From assembly GCF_021653975.1 (NCBI RefSeq), contig NZ_JAJKFK010000001.1:310001-374000 (forward strand): DNA of 64,000 bases, in the 5' to 3' direction. This DNA comes from Amycolatopsis sp. GM8 (GTDB lineage: Bacteria; Actinomycetota; Actinomycetes; Mycobacteriales; Pseudonocardiaceae). A program made the translations under genes and the position numbers. Every line of letters starts with the position of its first letter. Within the stretch, counting starts at the first letter, position 1. Below the pieces are notes generated by a model. That model was not told the DNA's origin. It worked only from the letters and a program-made list of their open reading frames with translations, and did no database searches. Below, in pieces: positions 43,579 through 51,921 of this stretch.

Positions 43579-44389
43579 AGCGCCGCCCTTCCTGGTATTC
43601 GTGAATGGTGAAATTGCGCGCCCAGGCACGGGATTCGAATCGGCCGTGCGACGATCTGGCCGCTGGCGGTGCCTTGGTGGGTCACAGGACTACTGCCCTG
43701 CAATCGAGGGTGTCCCCGAGCAGCGTGTATCTGATGCTCCGAACGAAAACCGTTACCCCCCAACGTGTTCCGACGAAGGCGAGCGAATCGTCGCCGTCGG
43801 CGGGTGGTCACGAGGAGGAGTGGGGCAGTCGCTCCTGACCGGACGAGCTATAGCTCTCCCCTGTCCCGTGGCTACGACGGATCAAGCGGATTCCACGCGC
43901 TGCCCAGACGTCGCGCTCCGCCACGGGTCTCATGGTGCGGAGACCTCGGCGCGACGCCCCTGAACTACAGCGGCTCGTGCCGCCCGGCATCCATGGCCAC
44001 GGTGATAGCGACAGGATCAGCCAGCCAGTCCCGCGACATCGTCAACGACCGGGCCTCGGCCTTCCCTACATCAGGTCGAGCACGCTCCTGGGCGGGCGGC
44101 CACCCAGACGCGGTTCCTTGCCACTGAGCTGGTGCAGGCACGTGGCAACGCTGGCACACCACGATGTCCGAGGGCCAGCCCCTGCACCGACTGAGCAGGA
44201 CCGTGACGACGTGGACAATCTCCGGTGCAAGCGGGTCGCCGGCGGGCTCGCTTCCGGACACGGACTCGGCGTGTCGGGTCGCCGGGCACGAGGTCGCAAT
44301 CGTCCTCGGTGGCGGGCGTACGATCTCGCATTGGCACGAGTCGCGGCCGCTGGCGCGGCTGGGCGCGCCGCAGAGTGGGAGATCACGCC
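43579..44389. other. Region without a secure gene
   Basis: About 800 bases. On the minus strand a frame at 43965-44337 has IVVCQRCH and a protein-like end (TMSRDWLADPVAITVAMD) that recalls a broken HNH-type domain, but start and continuity are poor. A 10-base palindrome GATTCGAATC near 43630 is not part of a tRNA. Confidence 0.35.
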
Positions 44390-45028
44390 ATGACGAATCA
44401 GGCATCCGTGGCCGGCGCTTGGGACCTCTACTCCACGAAGCACCGCGACAAGCGGTTCACGTGGGGCGGTCGACGGACGCTCGGCCGCAGTCCGGGTATG
44501 AAGGTGCTGAACCCTCGGGCTGGTCAGCGCGCGCTTGAACTCGGCTGCGGCTCGGGAGACAACGCCGCGCATGTTGCGGCCCTGGGCGCGTGTGTAACCG
44601 CGATCGACATGTCCCCGGTGCAGGTGGCCGCTGCGCGCGATCTGTGGGGGCACCTGCCGAATCTGACTGTGGAACAGGCCGAAGCGGTCGCGTTCCTTGA
44701 TGACGACGACGGGCAGCAGTTCGACGCCGTGTATTCGGTGTACGGGGCCGCGTGGTACACCGACCCGGAGCTGCTGCTGCCAGCGGTGAAAGCCCGCGTC
44801 GCACCTGGTGGCGTGTACGTGTTCAGCCACGCCCACGCACCGGAGACCGGGCGCGGCACGTTGGACAGTTGCCCGAGTGTCGAGCGCTGGGATTTCCATC
44901 CCCACACGTGGGTGTTTCTCCTGCGAACGCACGGCTTCCGGCAGATCGAGACGTGGGAATTGCCTGCTAGCAAGGGGTTCCCGGATTGGCCGACAATGCT
45001 GGTACGGGGCCGAATTGACAATGACTGA
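44390..45028 (+). CDS. SAM-dependent class I methyltransferase
   Basis: The 212-aa protein has the Rossmann methyltransferase motifs: LELGCGSGDNAAHVAALG (SAM site, residues 44-61 approx.), VTAIDMSP (acidic ribose loop), FDAVYSVYGAAWY (motif IV region) and VAPGGVYVFS. ATG 44390 follows GGGAG. The length suits a small-molecule methyltransferase with a simple C-terminal extension. Its stop overlaps the next tiny gene (TGATG). The substrate is unknown. Confidence 0.85.
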   Translation: MTNQASVAGAWDLYSTKHRDKRFTWGGRRTLGRSPGMKVLNPRAGQRALELGCGSGDNAAHVAALGACVTAIDMSPVQVAAARDLWGHLPNLTVEQAEAVAFLDDDDGQQFDAVYSVYGAAWYTDPELLLPAVKARVAPGGVYVFSHAHAPETGRGTLDSCPSVERWDFHPHTWVFLLRTHGFRQIETWELPASKGFPDWPTMLVRGRIDND

Positions 45029-45132
45029 TGTCCGTTAGCGACCTGCTGGCCGACCTGCACCGTGTGATCGAGCTGGTCCGAAGGCTCGAGTTCACTGCTA
45101 CCACGTACCGGCCCCACGCCGAGATCTACTAG
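45028..45132 (+). CDS. 34-aa small protein coupled to the methyltransferase
   Basis: ATG 45028 overlaps the methyltransferase stop as TGATG. The product SVSDLLADLHRVIELVRRLE plus a Tyr/His end is a clean amphipathic helix of the helical type found in short partner peptides. Its stop overlaps the end of the convergent membrane-protein gene. Confidence 0.5.
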   Translation: MSVSDLLADLHRVIELVRRLEFTATTYRPHAEIY

Positions 45133-45431
45133 TCGTGGTCCGTACTGAGTGGCTGGTCAGGCTTCCACGTGTCGTCGTCGGCGTCCGGGCGTTCGTAGCG
45201 CCCGAGCTGCGGTAGGCAAAGCTGGTCGGTGCTCTCGGGGTCGAGGGCGTGCCGCTGCGCGTTGATCCCCGTGAGACGTTCGTCGGTGATGCGCCCTTGT
45301 GCCCCGGTGAGCGGCGGGGAAGTCCACCGGCCAACACTGCGCCGCCTGGCACCGAAGACGTGGCGCCCGAGCGCGGTCACAACGAACAATGCCACACCCA
45401 GCAGGGCGACGACCACCCACAAGAAGATCAC
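45129..45431 (-). CDS. Single-span membrane protein
   Basis: From GTG 45431 (AAGG upstream) the 100-aa protein begins with the helix VIFLWVVVALLGVALFVVTA and continues with a basic, then polar cytoplasmic region ending LGRYERPDADDD. A longer start at 45539 would run through the hairpin at 45496-45529 and is unlikely. Confidence 0.5.
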   Translation of the reverse strand: MIFLWVVVALLGVALFVVTALGRHVFGARRRSVGRWTSPPLTGAQGRITDERLTGINAQRHALDPESTDQLCLPQLGRYERPDADDDTWKPDQPLSTDHD

Positions 45432-45495
45432 AGTAAGCCTTGTCGTAGCAGCGTTTTCGTGTGTTGCGCGCGCATTCTGTCGGGGAAGAATACGT

Positions 45496-45529
45496 GTGGC
45501 CCCGAGTGTCCTGTGTAGACACACGGGGC
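45496..45529 (-). terminator. Bulged GC hairpin
   Basis: GGCCCC...GTGT paired with ACAC...GGGGCC around a short loop; it closes the transcript of the protease and the 58-codon ORF. Confidence 0.55.
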
Positions 45530-45535
45530 CGTACG

Positions 45536-45712
45536 TCATTCGATATTTTGAATCCGGTCGAGAACCCGCTCCGCAAGAATGCGTTTCTCCTGCGGTGTCA
45601 ACGAATCCGGGAGTTTGGTCTCCGGCTCCGGGATCGGTTGAGGCACGCGGATGGGGAGCGTGCCCCTGATCCGACCTACAGGCCCACGGGATCGATCTCT
45701 ACCGGGTTGCAC
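45536..45712 (-). CDS. 58-aa small protein
   Basis: GTG 45712 follows GGAAAG, 18 bases after the protease stop. The end, LPDSLTPQEKRILAERVLDR, is helical and protein-like; the beginning is basic. It stops seven bases before a terminator hairpin, which supports it as the last gene of the unit. Confidence 0.4.
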   Translation of the reverse strand: MQPGRDRSRGPVGRIRGTLPIRVPQPIPEPETKLPDSLTPQEKRILAERVLDRIQNIE

Positions 45713-45730
45713 TTGATGCGCTGCTTTCCG

Positions 45731-46567
45731 TTAGGCGGCTACGATGCCGCGCGCTGTGTCGTACAGCCAACCTCGGAAGTCCGGCGAGCTGGTGTAGACA
45801 GTGGGCGCTTCGCCGGGGTATTGCGCCGCCCCCCGGCTGCATGTGCCGACGAGCGTGGGAGTGCCATGGACGAACGCAACGGCCGGACCACCGGAATCAC
45901 CCGCGCCGGGTCCGTCCGTGCCGTGTGGATTGCTTGTGCAGATCTCCCCGGCTGACTGCTGCGCGTCGGCACACTTGGCCGAGGGCAGGACCCTGCTGTC
46001 GAGCTGCTGAAGCTGCGTCGGCAGGTTAGACGGATCGCCGTCCGGCTGGTCGGCGCCCCAGCCGTAGAGCGTCACCCGGTCACCGGGGCGCGCTCCCCGC
46101 CCGGCAAGCTGAATGGGCTGGACGTTCACCGGGTGATCGAGCTGGAGCATCGCCACGTCGTCCACGGGCTGCTTCGGTGCCCCGACTGACCACTGCCAGC
46201 CGGGATATACCACGATCTTGACCACCTTGGCCGTTTCACCGCCCTGGGTGCGGTCCTTCGAGCCGACACGAATGGAGAATGTCTTGGCGGCTGTCGGGAT
46301 GCTTTGGGTGTTGCCCGGCATGTCGCTGACACAATGGGCGCCGGTGACCACCCACGAGCGGAACAACAGTGCGCCGCCGCAGGTGTGGTAGTTGGAGCGC
46401 CCGTAGGCCGGAGCGTCGTATTGCAGCGACACCATCCAACTCGTGTTGCCGGTGGCCTCACTGCCGCCCACGATGTTCGGCTGCACAGCGGCCGCCGCCG
46501 GGCTGGCCGCGAGTATGCCAGCCAGGCTGAGAAATGCGGCACCGGAGGCGATAGCGGTGTTCCTCAA
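45731..46567 (-). CDS. Secreted trypsin-like serine protease (S1)
   Basis: The protein has a signal peptide ending near SPAAAA, the activation-type start IVGGSEA, and the full catalytic triad: TGAHC (His), DDVAML (Asp) and GDSGGP (Ser), with GWG and paired Cys as in actinomycete trypsins. I chose TTG 46567 because GAAGGAAGGA lies directly upstream and the signal peptide then starts with RNTAIASG; ATG 46615 would add 16 residues before it. It would act outside the cell. It is an unusual cargo for a mobile element. Confidence 0.88.
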   Translation of the reverse strand: MRNTAIASGAAFLSLAGILAASPAAAAVQPNIVGGSEATGNTSWMVSLQYDAPAYGRSNYHTCGGALLFRSWVVTGAHCVSDMPGNTQSIPTAAKTFSIRVGSKDRTQGGETAKVVKIVVYPGWQWSVGAPKQPVDDVAMLQLDHPVNVQPIQLAGRGARPGDRVTLYGWGADQPDGDPSNLPTQLQQLDSRVLPSAKCADAQQSAGEICTSNPHGTDGPGAGDSGGPAVAFVHGTPTLVGTCSRGAAQYPGEAPTVYTSSPDFRGWLYDTARGIVAA

Positions 46568-46880
46568 AATCGTCCTTCCTTCGTTTGGGCATACTCTTGC
46601 GGCCTTCACATCCAAATAGATGCGAAGGGGACTGAAGGACGCTATTTCGTCGTAGCGCGGTTCCCCCGCCCACGTGCGGAACCCATGGGCGGGGGGAACT
46701 CGCTGGGAACCGTCCCCTGTGCCTGGGGGTCCGCACAGAGGGGGCGGCGTGGACTACAGCTCGTCCGGGTCGTTGACCGGCCAACGCGGGATCGCCAACG
46801 GGGCATCTGCGACTGCACCCACTGGTGTAACGGCCGAGGTCTCGCCAGGTCACCGAAGTCCACAGTGTCCTCGTTGGGGT
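46568..46880. other. Intergenic region with hairpin
   Basis: No gene seen; it contains the terminator at 46660-46699 for the phosphotransferase operon and the promoter side of the protease. Confidence 0.4.
46660..46699 (-). terminator. Strong hairpin after the phosphotransferase gene
   Basis: GTTCCCCCGCCCA (46660-46672) pairs with TGGGCGGGGGGAAC (46686-46699) with one bulge; about 180 bases past the gene end. Confidence 0.6.
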
Positions 46881-47726
46881 CTACCGGTGGCGCTTCAATA
46901 CGTCATCGACCAGCTCGCGCACTGGCTCGGCCAAATCGACGTTCTCACCATGCTCCGCCCGGTACAGGATCCGCGACGCCGCCCCCAGCAGCGCCACATG
47001 ACCGTCGTAGGAATCGAGCACGTCCGCGAACGTGTCCCGCACCTGGCGAGCGACGTCCGGGACCAGCAACGTGAACACATACAACGTCGCCGGATCGGTG
47101 CCGACCGGTCCACGACCCCAGAATTCCCAGTCCAGCAAAGAAAAGTCCGGGACCAGCACGTTGTTCCAATGAAGATCGCCGTGCACCGTCTCCCACGCCC
47201 GCACGGGGAACGCCTCGGCCACCTCGTCACCAAAAACGCGACGTATACGGCTGTCGTGGTTCGGCCGACCCTGGAAGCGTCCGGTCGGCACCGTACGCAA
47301 CTTGTCCAGGGACCCGCGCAGGTTGGCGAACCAGGACTCGGTCAACTCCAGCCACACTCGTAACGCCTCGGTATTCGACACCGGGAACCCCGTCATGTGC
47401 GTCATGACCTCGGCGCGCACGCTGCGGATGTCGTCCGTCCACTCCGTCCAGTCCAGCACACGCGGCTTGACCACTCCAGCAATCGTGTTGGCGTCCACGT
47501 TGCCCGTCCAGAAGTCGTGCATGTCCGCGACGTATACCGTCCGTTCCGAACACACCCGCAACCACCGGAGACGTCGGCCTGGGGTCCAGGCGGTCGTGCT
47601 CAACGAACGCAACGCCCACCCGAACTTCGGCTCACCGGTGGGCCACAGGTCAAAGTGGCTGCCCGCCCGTGCGAGGTTTCCCATCATCCAAGCACGGAAG
47701 GCGTCGTCGGAACGTTCGGCGTCCAA
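46881..47726 (-). CDS. APH-type phosphotransferase
   Basis: The 281-aa protein has VHGDLHWNNVLV (catalytic Asp and metal Asn) and LLDWEFWGRGP (metal Asp), the core of aminoglycoside/choline kinase folds. It lacks a clear N-lobe ATP loop at usual length, though SRFDLWPTG-like residues precede. A TTG start at 47726 sits one base after the radical SAM gene stop, so the two are tightly linked. In this operon it may modify the maturation product or confer self-protection; inference. Confidence 0.75.
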   Translation of the reverse strand: MDAERSDDAFRAWMMGNLARAGSHFDLWPTGEPKFGWALRSLSTTAWTPGRRLRWLRVCSERTVYVADMHDFWTGNVDANTIAGVVKPRVLDWTEWTDDIRSVRAEVMTHMTGFPVSNTEALRVWLELTESWFANLRGSLDKLRTVPTGRFQGRPNHDSRIRRVFGDEVAEAFPVRAWETVHGDLHWNNVLVPDFSLLDWEFWGRGPVGTDPATLYVFTLLVPDVARQVRDTFADVLDSYDGHVALLGAASRILYRAEHGENVDLAEPVRELVDDVLKRHR

Positions 47727-47727
47727 T

Positions 47728-48579
47728 TCAGGCCCTTGGGTGGCAGTGAATCGGGTAGCAGTTCCCTTGCGGGCCGCACGGGGTGCAATTTCCCTGCGGC
47801 GGCATCCCTTGAGCGGTCAGCGCTTCTCGTGCACCCGGCATCGCAGCCAACGTGTCCACAAGCTCCTGCTCACGTACGTTCCCGGTGTCCATCCACCGAG
47901 ACATGATGCACGGGCGGACCGACCCGTCCGGCAGGACCGCCGCCACACCGTCCCCGCACTGACCACACAACTGCGCGGCCGACTCGCCCACCTTGCGCAC
48001 ACCACGGCCGATCTCGCGCAGCAGGTCATACCCGACCTTCGGCACGCCGAGCTGCACCAGCTCGTCCCGCGCAGCGTCCGCGCGCTGGTCACCACCCATG
48101 TCGATGACGCCAGTCCGAAGCGGAATTCCTCGGGTCACGGCCTTGGCGATGTTGGCCTTCGTGCGCGCGTAGGTCGGACGACCCGTGATCTCCTGGTGCT
48201 GGTCAGCATCGTCGGAATAGTAGGAGGTCGCGAGGCTCACACCGGGCCGGGCGAACACCTCCCACAGTTCCTCGGACACGTGCACCAGGTTCGTGAACAC
48301 CTCCACCGCAAGGTCCTTGTTCAACGCGTGCAGCACCAGGTCAGCGAGGTTCGGGTGCAATGTGGGTTCGCCGCCGATGAACTGGACGCCGCGCACGCCG
48401 GCCGCGGCCGCTTGGTCGATCACCCGTGTCCAGTCATCCAGGCTCATCGACCCGTGGTGACCAGCCGGTGAGCTGTCGGCGTAGCAGTGCCCGCACTCGA
48501 GCTGACACTTGCCGGTGATCTCCAGCCACAGGAACGACACCCCTGTAGGAGGCGACGACGGTTCCAGTACGGCAGTCAT
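47728..48579 (-). CDS. Radical SAM/SPASM-type enzyme
   Basis: The 283-aa product has the radical SAM triad CX3CX2C (C25, C29, C32, in CQLECGHCY), QFIGGEPTLHP for SAM binding, and a C-terminal Cys-rich block (CGQCGD, CIMSRWMD, CTPCGPQGNCYP) resembling an auxiliary-cluster SPASM or twitch domain. Such enzymes modify peptides or small molecules. The start at ATG 48579 is chosen over 48591; both have weak ribosome sites. It follows a small repeat-bearing protein and precedes the phosphotransferase. Confidence 0.85.
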   Translation of the reverse strand: MTAVLEPSSPPTGVSFLWLEITGKCQLECGHCYADSSPAGHHGSMSLDDWTRVIDQAAAAGVRGVQFIGGEPTLHPNLADLVLHALNKDLAVEVFTNLVHVSEELWEVFARPGVSLATSYYSDDADQHQEITGRPTYARTKANIAKAVTRGIPLRTGVIDMGGDQRADAARDELVQLGVPKVGYDLLREIGRGVRKVGESAAQLCGQCGDGVAAVLPDGSVRPCIMSRWMDTGNVREQELVDTLAAMPGAREALTAQGMPPQGNCTPCGPQGNCYPIHCHPRA

Positions 48580-48708
48580 GCAGTTACCCAATCGGTAGTA
48601 GGGGTAGTTCTTTCGGATGCCACCACGCAGGCGCGCGGAGGATGGACCCGGCCGAGAGCACGTGCGTTCGGGGCCACCCCCGTGCCCCCAGCCGGAAGCG
48701 GGGGGGAC

Positions 48709-49095
48709 TCAGGCAGGCCATTCCAGAACTTGCCGCACAACGTCGCGCAGCGAGCCGGTCACGATCCTTCCCGGCTCAGGCCATTCGCCTGGCGGCCAGG
48801 GAAACCCGCGGCGTTCGTATCGGCAGCAGGCCGATGCCTTGCCGCCAGCGGTCACCAGCGACATCATGTCCACGAAGTGACCAGTGAAGCGACGGGCGTA
48901 GACCTCCGACTTGTCGGGTGTCGCTCCGCTGTAGACGAACCCGTGCGAAGCAGCAACGGCCATCGCGGCGGCGTCCATGTACGCCTCGGGGTCGGGTTCC
49001 CATTGGTGGCCCAGAATCGGAACGTTGGTCTGGCCCAGGATCGGAATACCGGTACCGCCGACAAGCGGGATACCGCTGGTCAGCAGGCTACTCAC
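48709..49095 (-). CDS. Small protein with a repeated IP-[IL]-[VL]-G N-terminus
   Basis: The 128-aa protein starts at GTG 49095 and begins with three short repeats: GIPLVGG, GIPILGQ and VPILGH, within the first 30 residues. The rest (35-128) is a helical/basic domain with MDAAAMAVAASHGFVYSG and CCRYERRGF. It lies directly upstream of the radical SAM gene. The repeats make it a candidate modified peptide or partner, but a long folded C-terminus is unusual for a precursor. Confidence 0.55.
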   Translation of the reverse strand: MSSLLTSGIPLVGGTGIPILGQTNVPILGHQWEPDPEAYMDAAAMAVAASHGFVYSGATPDKSEVYARRFTGHFVDMMSLVTAGGKASACCRYERRGFPWPPGEWPEPGRIVTGSLRDVVRQVLEWPA

Positions 49096-49121
49096 GGCGA
49101 ATCACCGCGCTCGGTGCGCAT
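49092..49121 (-). CDS. Nine-codon leader peptide (MRTERGDSP)
   Basis: ATG 49121 is preceded by a very strong AGGAGGT. The frame ends with TGA at 49092-49094, overlapping the GTG start of the repeat-bearing protein (GTGA). The strong ribosome site therefore serves the leader, and the next gene would depend on re-initiation, suggesting translational control of the radical SAM operon. Confidence 0.5.
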   Translation of the reverse strand: MRTERGDSP

Positions 49122-49177
49122 ACGTTGACCTCCTGTGTCCGGGTAGGCCGAACGTATGCCCGAGGTCAGGGGGCGCC

Positions 49178-49194
49178 GTGTCCCGAGAGGACAC
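49178..49194. promoter_or_regulatory. Palindromic operator candidate
   Basis: GTGTCC-CGAGA-GGACAC lies between the XRE regulator end and the leader peptide, at the promoter position of the radical SAM operon. Confidence 0.4.
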
Positions 49195-49206
49195 ACCTGC
49201 CCCGTT

Positions 49207-50436
49207 TCACCCGATCGGAGCAACACCTATTCGCCAGGCAAGTCCTCGCAGGTCAGGACCACCGGCATCCCGGCGAGCCACAGTCATCATCGATGTCACG
49301 GCGTCCCGAACGAACTGGTTGTTCCGCACCTGCTGCGGAGTCAGTTCCTCGGCTTGCAGCAACGCCCGTAGACCCTGCTCACGGGTCTGCTTACCCTGGA
49401 TAAGCCCACGGCCCAGATCCATCCAATAGGCCCCCTGGCGCGACGTAGGGGCCGCCTGCCACGTGACGTTCTTGGCAACCTCCGCAACGCCCGGTCCGCG
49501 CCCCAGCTCGACGCCGAGGCTGACCTTCCAAATGCCGACGTTGGCTTGGCCGAAGTTCATCGTCCCTTCGCCCCACGTGGACAGCTCGCCAATCTTGGCG
49601 GCCATCGCGTCCGCTTCGGCTAGGTGTGTGCGAGCGGCGTCTGCGTCGCCTTGCGCGGCCTTCGCCAGGGCTGCGGTCAGATGACCCATGCCGCGTGACT
49701 CCAGCCGCGAACCAGCCATTTCGGCCGCCTGGACGGCAATTTGGTACTGCCGGCCCCGGGACCGCGACGCGATGTAGTGCGCCCGTGTCCACGTCGCGAT
49801 GCCGAGCCATTCTGGATCTTCCAGCAGTTCCGCGGTCTGTTGCACGCGGTCCGTCATCAGGTAGGACAGGTGGGCCGATCCGAGCGCCGCCGTGACGCGT
49901 CCAGTCGCGTGGTAGGTGCCGATGAGCCCCTTTAGCGCATCGCCACGATGCTCGTCGTACTGCGGGTCAGCGCCGTAGATCAGCAGGTCAAGGATCAGAT
50001 CGGGCACCAGTTCGCCCATCGCGGCGTAGTCCGAAGTCGGCCGTAGTTCGTCGATGAGCTTGCGCAGTTCCGCGTCCACCTCTTCCCACGGGCGGGCCGG
50101 CCGTTCGTCCGGAATCTCGCCGGGCCGCCACGAGGTCAGTACGGCTTCGATCGGGTCCAACGCTTGGTGGGCTCGGTTGCTGGTGGCGTCCACGGGGGCG
50201 TAGGGGCCGCCGCCGAGGTCCGCTGGCGATACCCGCAGTGTATGTGCGAGGGCTTCGCGCGTTTTGCGGCTTTCCAGGGATCGTTCGCCGCGTTCGATCT
50301 TGGACAGGTAGCCGAAGCTGATTCCGGACAGCTCGGCGGCCTGCCGCAGGCTCAGCTTGCGCCACTTTCGGATTTCGCGAATGCGTTGTCCGGTTGCTCC
50401 GCCGTCGTCCACGCGTGCCGGGAAGTCGTCGCGCAT
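49207..50436 (-). CDS. XRE-family regulator with TPR-like C-terminus
   Basis: The 409-aa protein has an N-terminal helix-turn-helix (residues 15-70: GQRIREIRKWRKLSLRQAAE, YLSKIERGERSLE) followed by about 300 residues of TPR-like helices. ATG 50436 is preceded by GAGAGGTG. It precedes the leader/radical SAM operon on the same strand, a common arrangement in which the TPR part may sense a peptide. Three copies of a 10-mer just upstream of its start suggest self-binding. Confidence 0.83.
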   Translation of the reverse strand: MRDDFPARVDDGGATGQRIREIRKWRKLSLRQAAELSGISFGYLSKIERGERSLESRKTREALAHTLRVSPADLGGGPYAPVDATSNRAHQALDPIEAVLTSWRPGEIPDERPARPWEEVDAELRKLIDELRPTSDYAAMGELVPDLILDLLIYGADPQYDEHRGDALKGLIGTYHATGRVTAALGSAHLSYLMTDRVQQTAELLEDPEWLGIATWTRAHYIASRSRGRQYQIAVQAAEMAGSRLESRGMGHLTAALAKAAQGDADAARTHLAEADAMAAKIGELSTWGEGTMNFGQANVGIWKVSLGVELGRGPGVAEVAKNVTWQAAPTSRQGAYWMDLGRGLIQGKQTREQGLRALLQAEELTPQQVRNNQFVRDAVTSMMTVARRDAGGPDLRGLAWRIGVAPIG

Positions 50437-50451
50437 GTATGCACCTCTCGT

Positions 50452-50521
50452 TCCGCCCGAGTGCCCATATCCGCCCGAGAACCCCCGACCCGTCGGCCGG
50501 GGGCCTTGCCTCTCGGGCGGA
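50452..50521. promoter_or_regulatory. Three copies of TCCGCCCGAG upstream of the XRE regulator
   Basis: The 10-mer occurs at 50452-50461 and 50470-50479 and inverted at 50512-50521; the last two form a hairpin with an inner GC stem. The position 16-85 bases before the XRE start suggests an autoregulatory operator or attenuator. Confidence 0.55.
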
Positions 50522-50577
50522 AAGGCGCAGTTGCCAGGGTAAGCGATGATGTCCACCACCGGGTGACAGGACGATGA

Positions 50578-50610
50578 AACCCCCTGGTCGCAACCTCTGA
50601 CCAGGGGGTT
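50578..50610. terminator. Perfect 12-bp hairpin
   Basis: Arms 50578-50589 and 50599-50610 with a nine-base loop; likely terminator for the minus-strand gene at 50811. Confidence 0.65.
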
Positions 50611-50810
50611 CGAGCCAATCAGGACGGCACGAACACCGGCACCCGTAGCAGGGCCAACTCGCGTTGATGCTCGGCGAACTAGTGGCGGGGATCGCCGTCG
50701 TCTGGAACGTGCGTCGGTACGGTATGCGCGACGCGCGGTTCGCCAACCGATCCGCCGTGCGGCGATACCGTGACGAGCTGGCCGACTCACGCAGCAACCA
50801 ACGGGTCTCG

Positions 50811-51203
50811 TCATTGTCCTTCGCGGCCGCCCCCTTCCCGAGCGTAATAGTCGTGCCGGAGCGCGATATCCCAGCCTTCAGCCTCGGTCTTGCCGTTGCC
50901 GATTACCTCGCCGTCGAACGTCACGACAACCCCGTTGTCTTTGCGCTCGATCGCGTACCGCTCGTTCGGTGTCACGCGGTCGTCGTTGACTGTCGGCCGA
51001 AGTGGACGGTCGAGCAGATAGTCACAACCCCCGGAGGGGCTGACGAAATACCACTGCTCGTACCGTTCGGTTCCCGGGAACACGACCAGCACTTCGCGAC
51101 CCTTGTCAGCGCGCATCTTGATCTGAGACACGGTGCCGTTGACCAGTGCCGGGCCGGGGATCATTGCCGCGACCGCCTTACCTTCCTTGTACGGGAACGT
51201 CAT
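50811..51203 (-). CDS. Hypothetical protein
   Basis: A 130-aa beta-rich protein (VNGTVSQIKMRADKGREVLV, NGVVVTFDGEVIGNG), GGAGG just upstream of ATG 51203. The residues DYLLDRPLRP and the tail are polar. No family is recognised. Confidence 0.55.
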   Translation of the reverse strand: MTFPYKEGKAVAAMIPGPALVNGTVSQIKMRADKGREVLVVFPGTERYEQWYFVSPSGGCDYLLDRPLRPTVNDDRVTPNERYAIERKDNGVVVTFDGEVIGNGKTEAEGWDIALRHDYYAREGGGREGQ

Positions 51204-51355
51204 TGCAGGGCCTCCAAAGGAACATCGATGTCGAACACGCGGCGCGTGCCCCGCTTGGTCATGACCGTGCGGGGCAGGTCATCCGGGTCCAAATGGGGCA
51301 TCCAGGTCCACGCGGCCCGGCTACACCTCGTACGTGGTGCCCCCGACGCGTTTGG

Positions 51356-51652
51356 TCAGCGACCGCACCGACCGGAACCGGAAGTGCTCCCCGGTGTGTG
51401 CCACTGTCGCCACATGGATCGGCCCCTGGCCGTCTGGTCCTCGGCGTCCGGCGCCCGCGTGAGCAAGGTGCGGACAACCTCGGCGCGAGGCATCCCGATG
51501 ACGTCGGCCCATTCATCGACACGAGCCTTCAATTCCCTCGCCCAGCTCCTGCCGAATCTCCGACCGCTGGAGGGACGTCGCATGCGCGACGAACGAGACC
51601 CGCGCGGCGTGGTCGTGACATCTTCCTTCCGAATCGCCAGGCGAAGACTCAT
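51356..51652 (-). CDS. Ribbon-helix-helix-like small protein, C-terminus uncertain
   Basis: From ATG 51652 the protein contains LKARVDEWADVIGMPRAEVV, a pattern close to RHH repressors (strand, then helix A/B). The visible frame then becomes Ser/Gly/Arg-rich; another frame ends more sensibly (EHFRFRSVRSLTKRVGGT) at about 51321, so a one-base shift is possible. Confidence 0.42.
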   Translation of the reverse strand: MSLRLAIRKEDVTTTPRGSRSSRMRRPSSGRRFGRSWARELKARVDEWADVIGMPRAEVVRTLLTRAPDAEDQTARGRSMWRQWHTPGSTSGSGRCGR

Positions 51653-51921
51653 TTTGCGATACTGCTTGCCGCCAGCGAATACACCATACGCGTGAGGGCT
51701 TCGGCGTCCACGTCGGACACTTGTTGCATTACAACCCAATCCAAAGACGCACGCCGAAGGTGGCCCACCTCAAGCTTGCAGAGGTCACGGTGTTGAGCTT
51801 GATAATGATCTTCCAAACATTTCCTGTATGTGCGCCCCAGGTGAGGGAGGTCCTGTTGCGGATCAACCCGGGCGCAACGATGCTGCCTACCGTCGTGTGA
51901 CCATCAAGAGGCCTGAACGCG

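Noticed and set aside
43600..43700. Palindromic GATTCGAATC with flanking GC stems looked like a tRNA T-arm on either strand
   Set aside because: No matching acceptor, D or anticodon arms could be folded on either strand.
43965..44405. Minus-strand frame with IVVCQRCH resembling an HNH nuclease
   Set aside because: No plausible start, overlaps the methyltransferase start, and the HNH core is incomplete.
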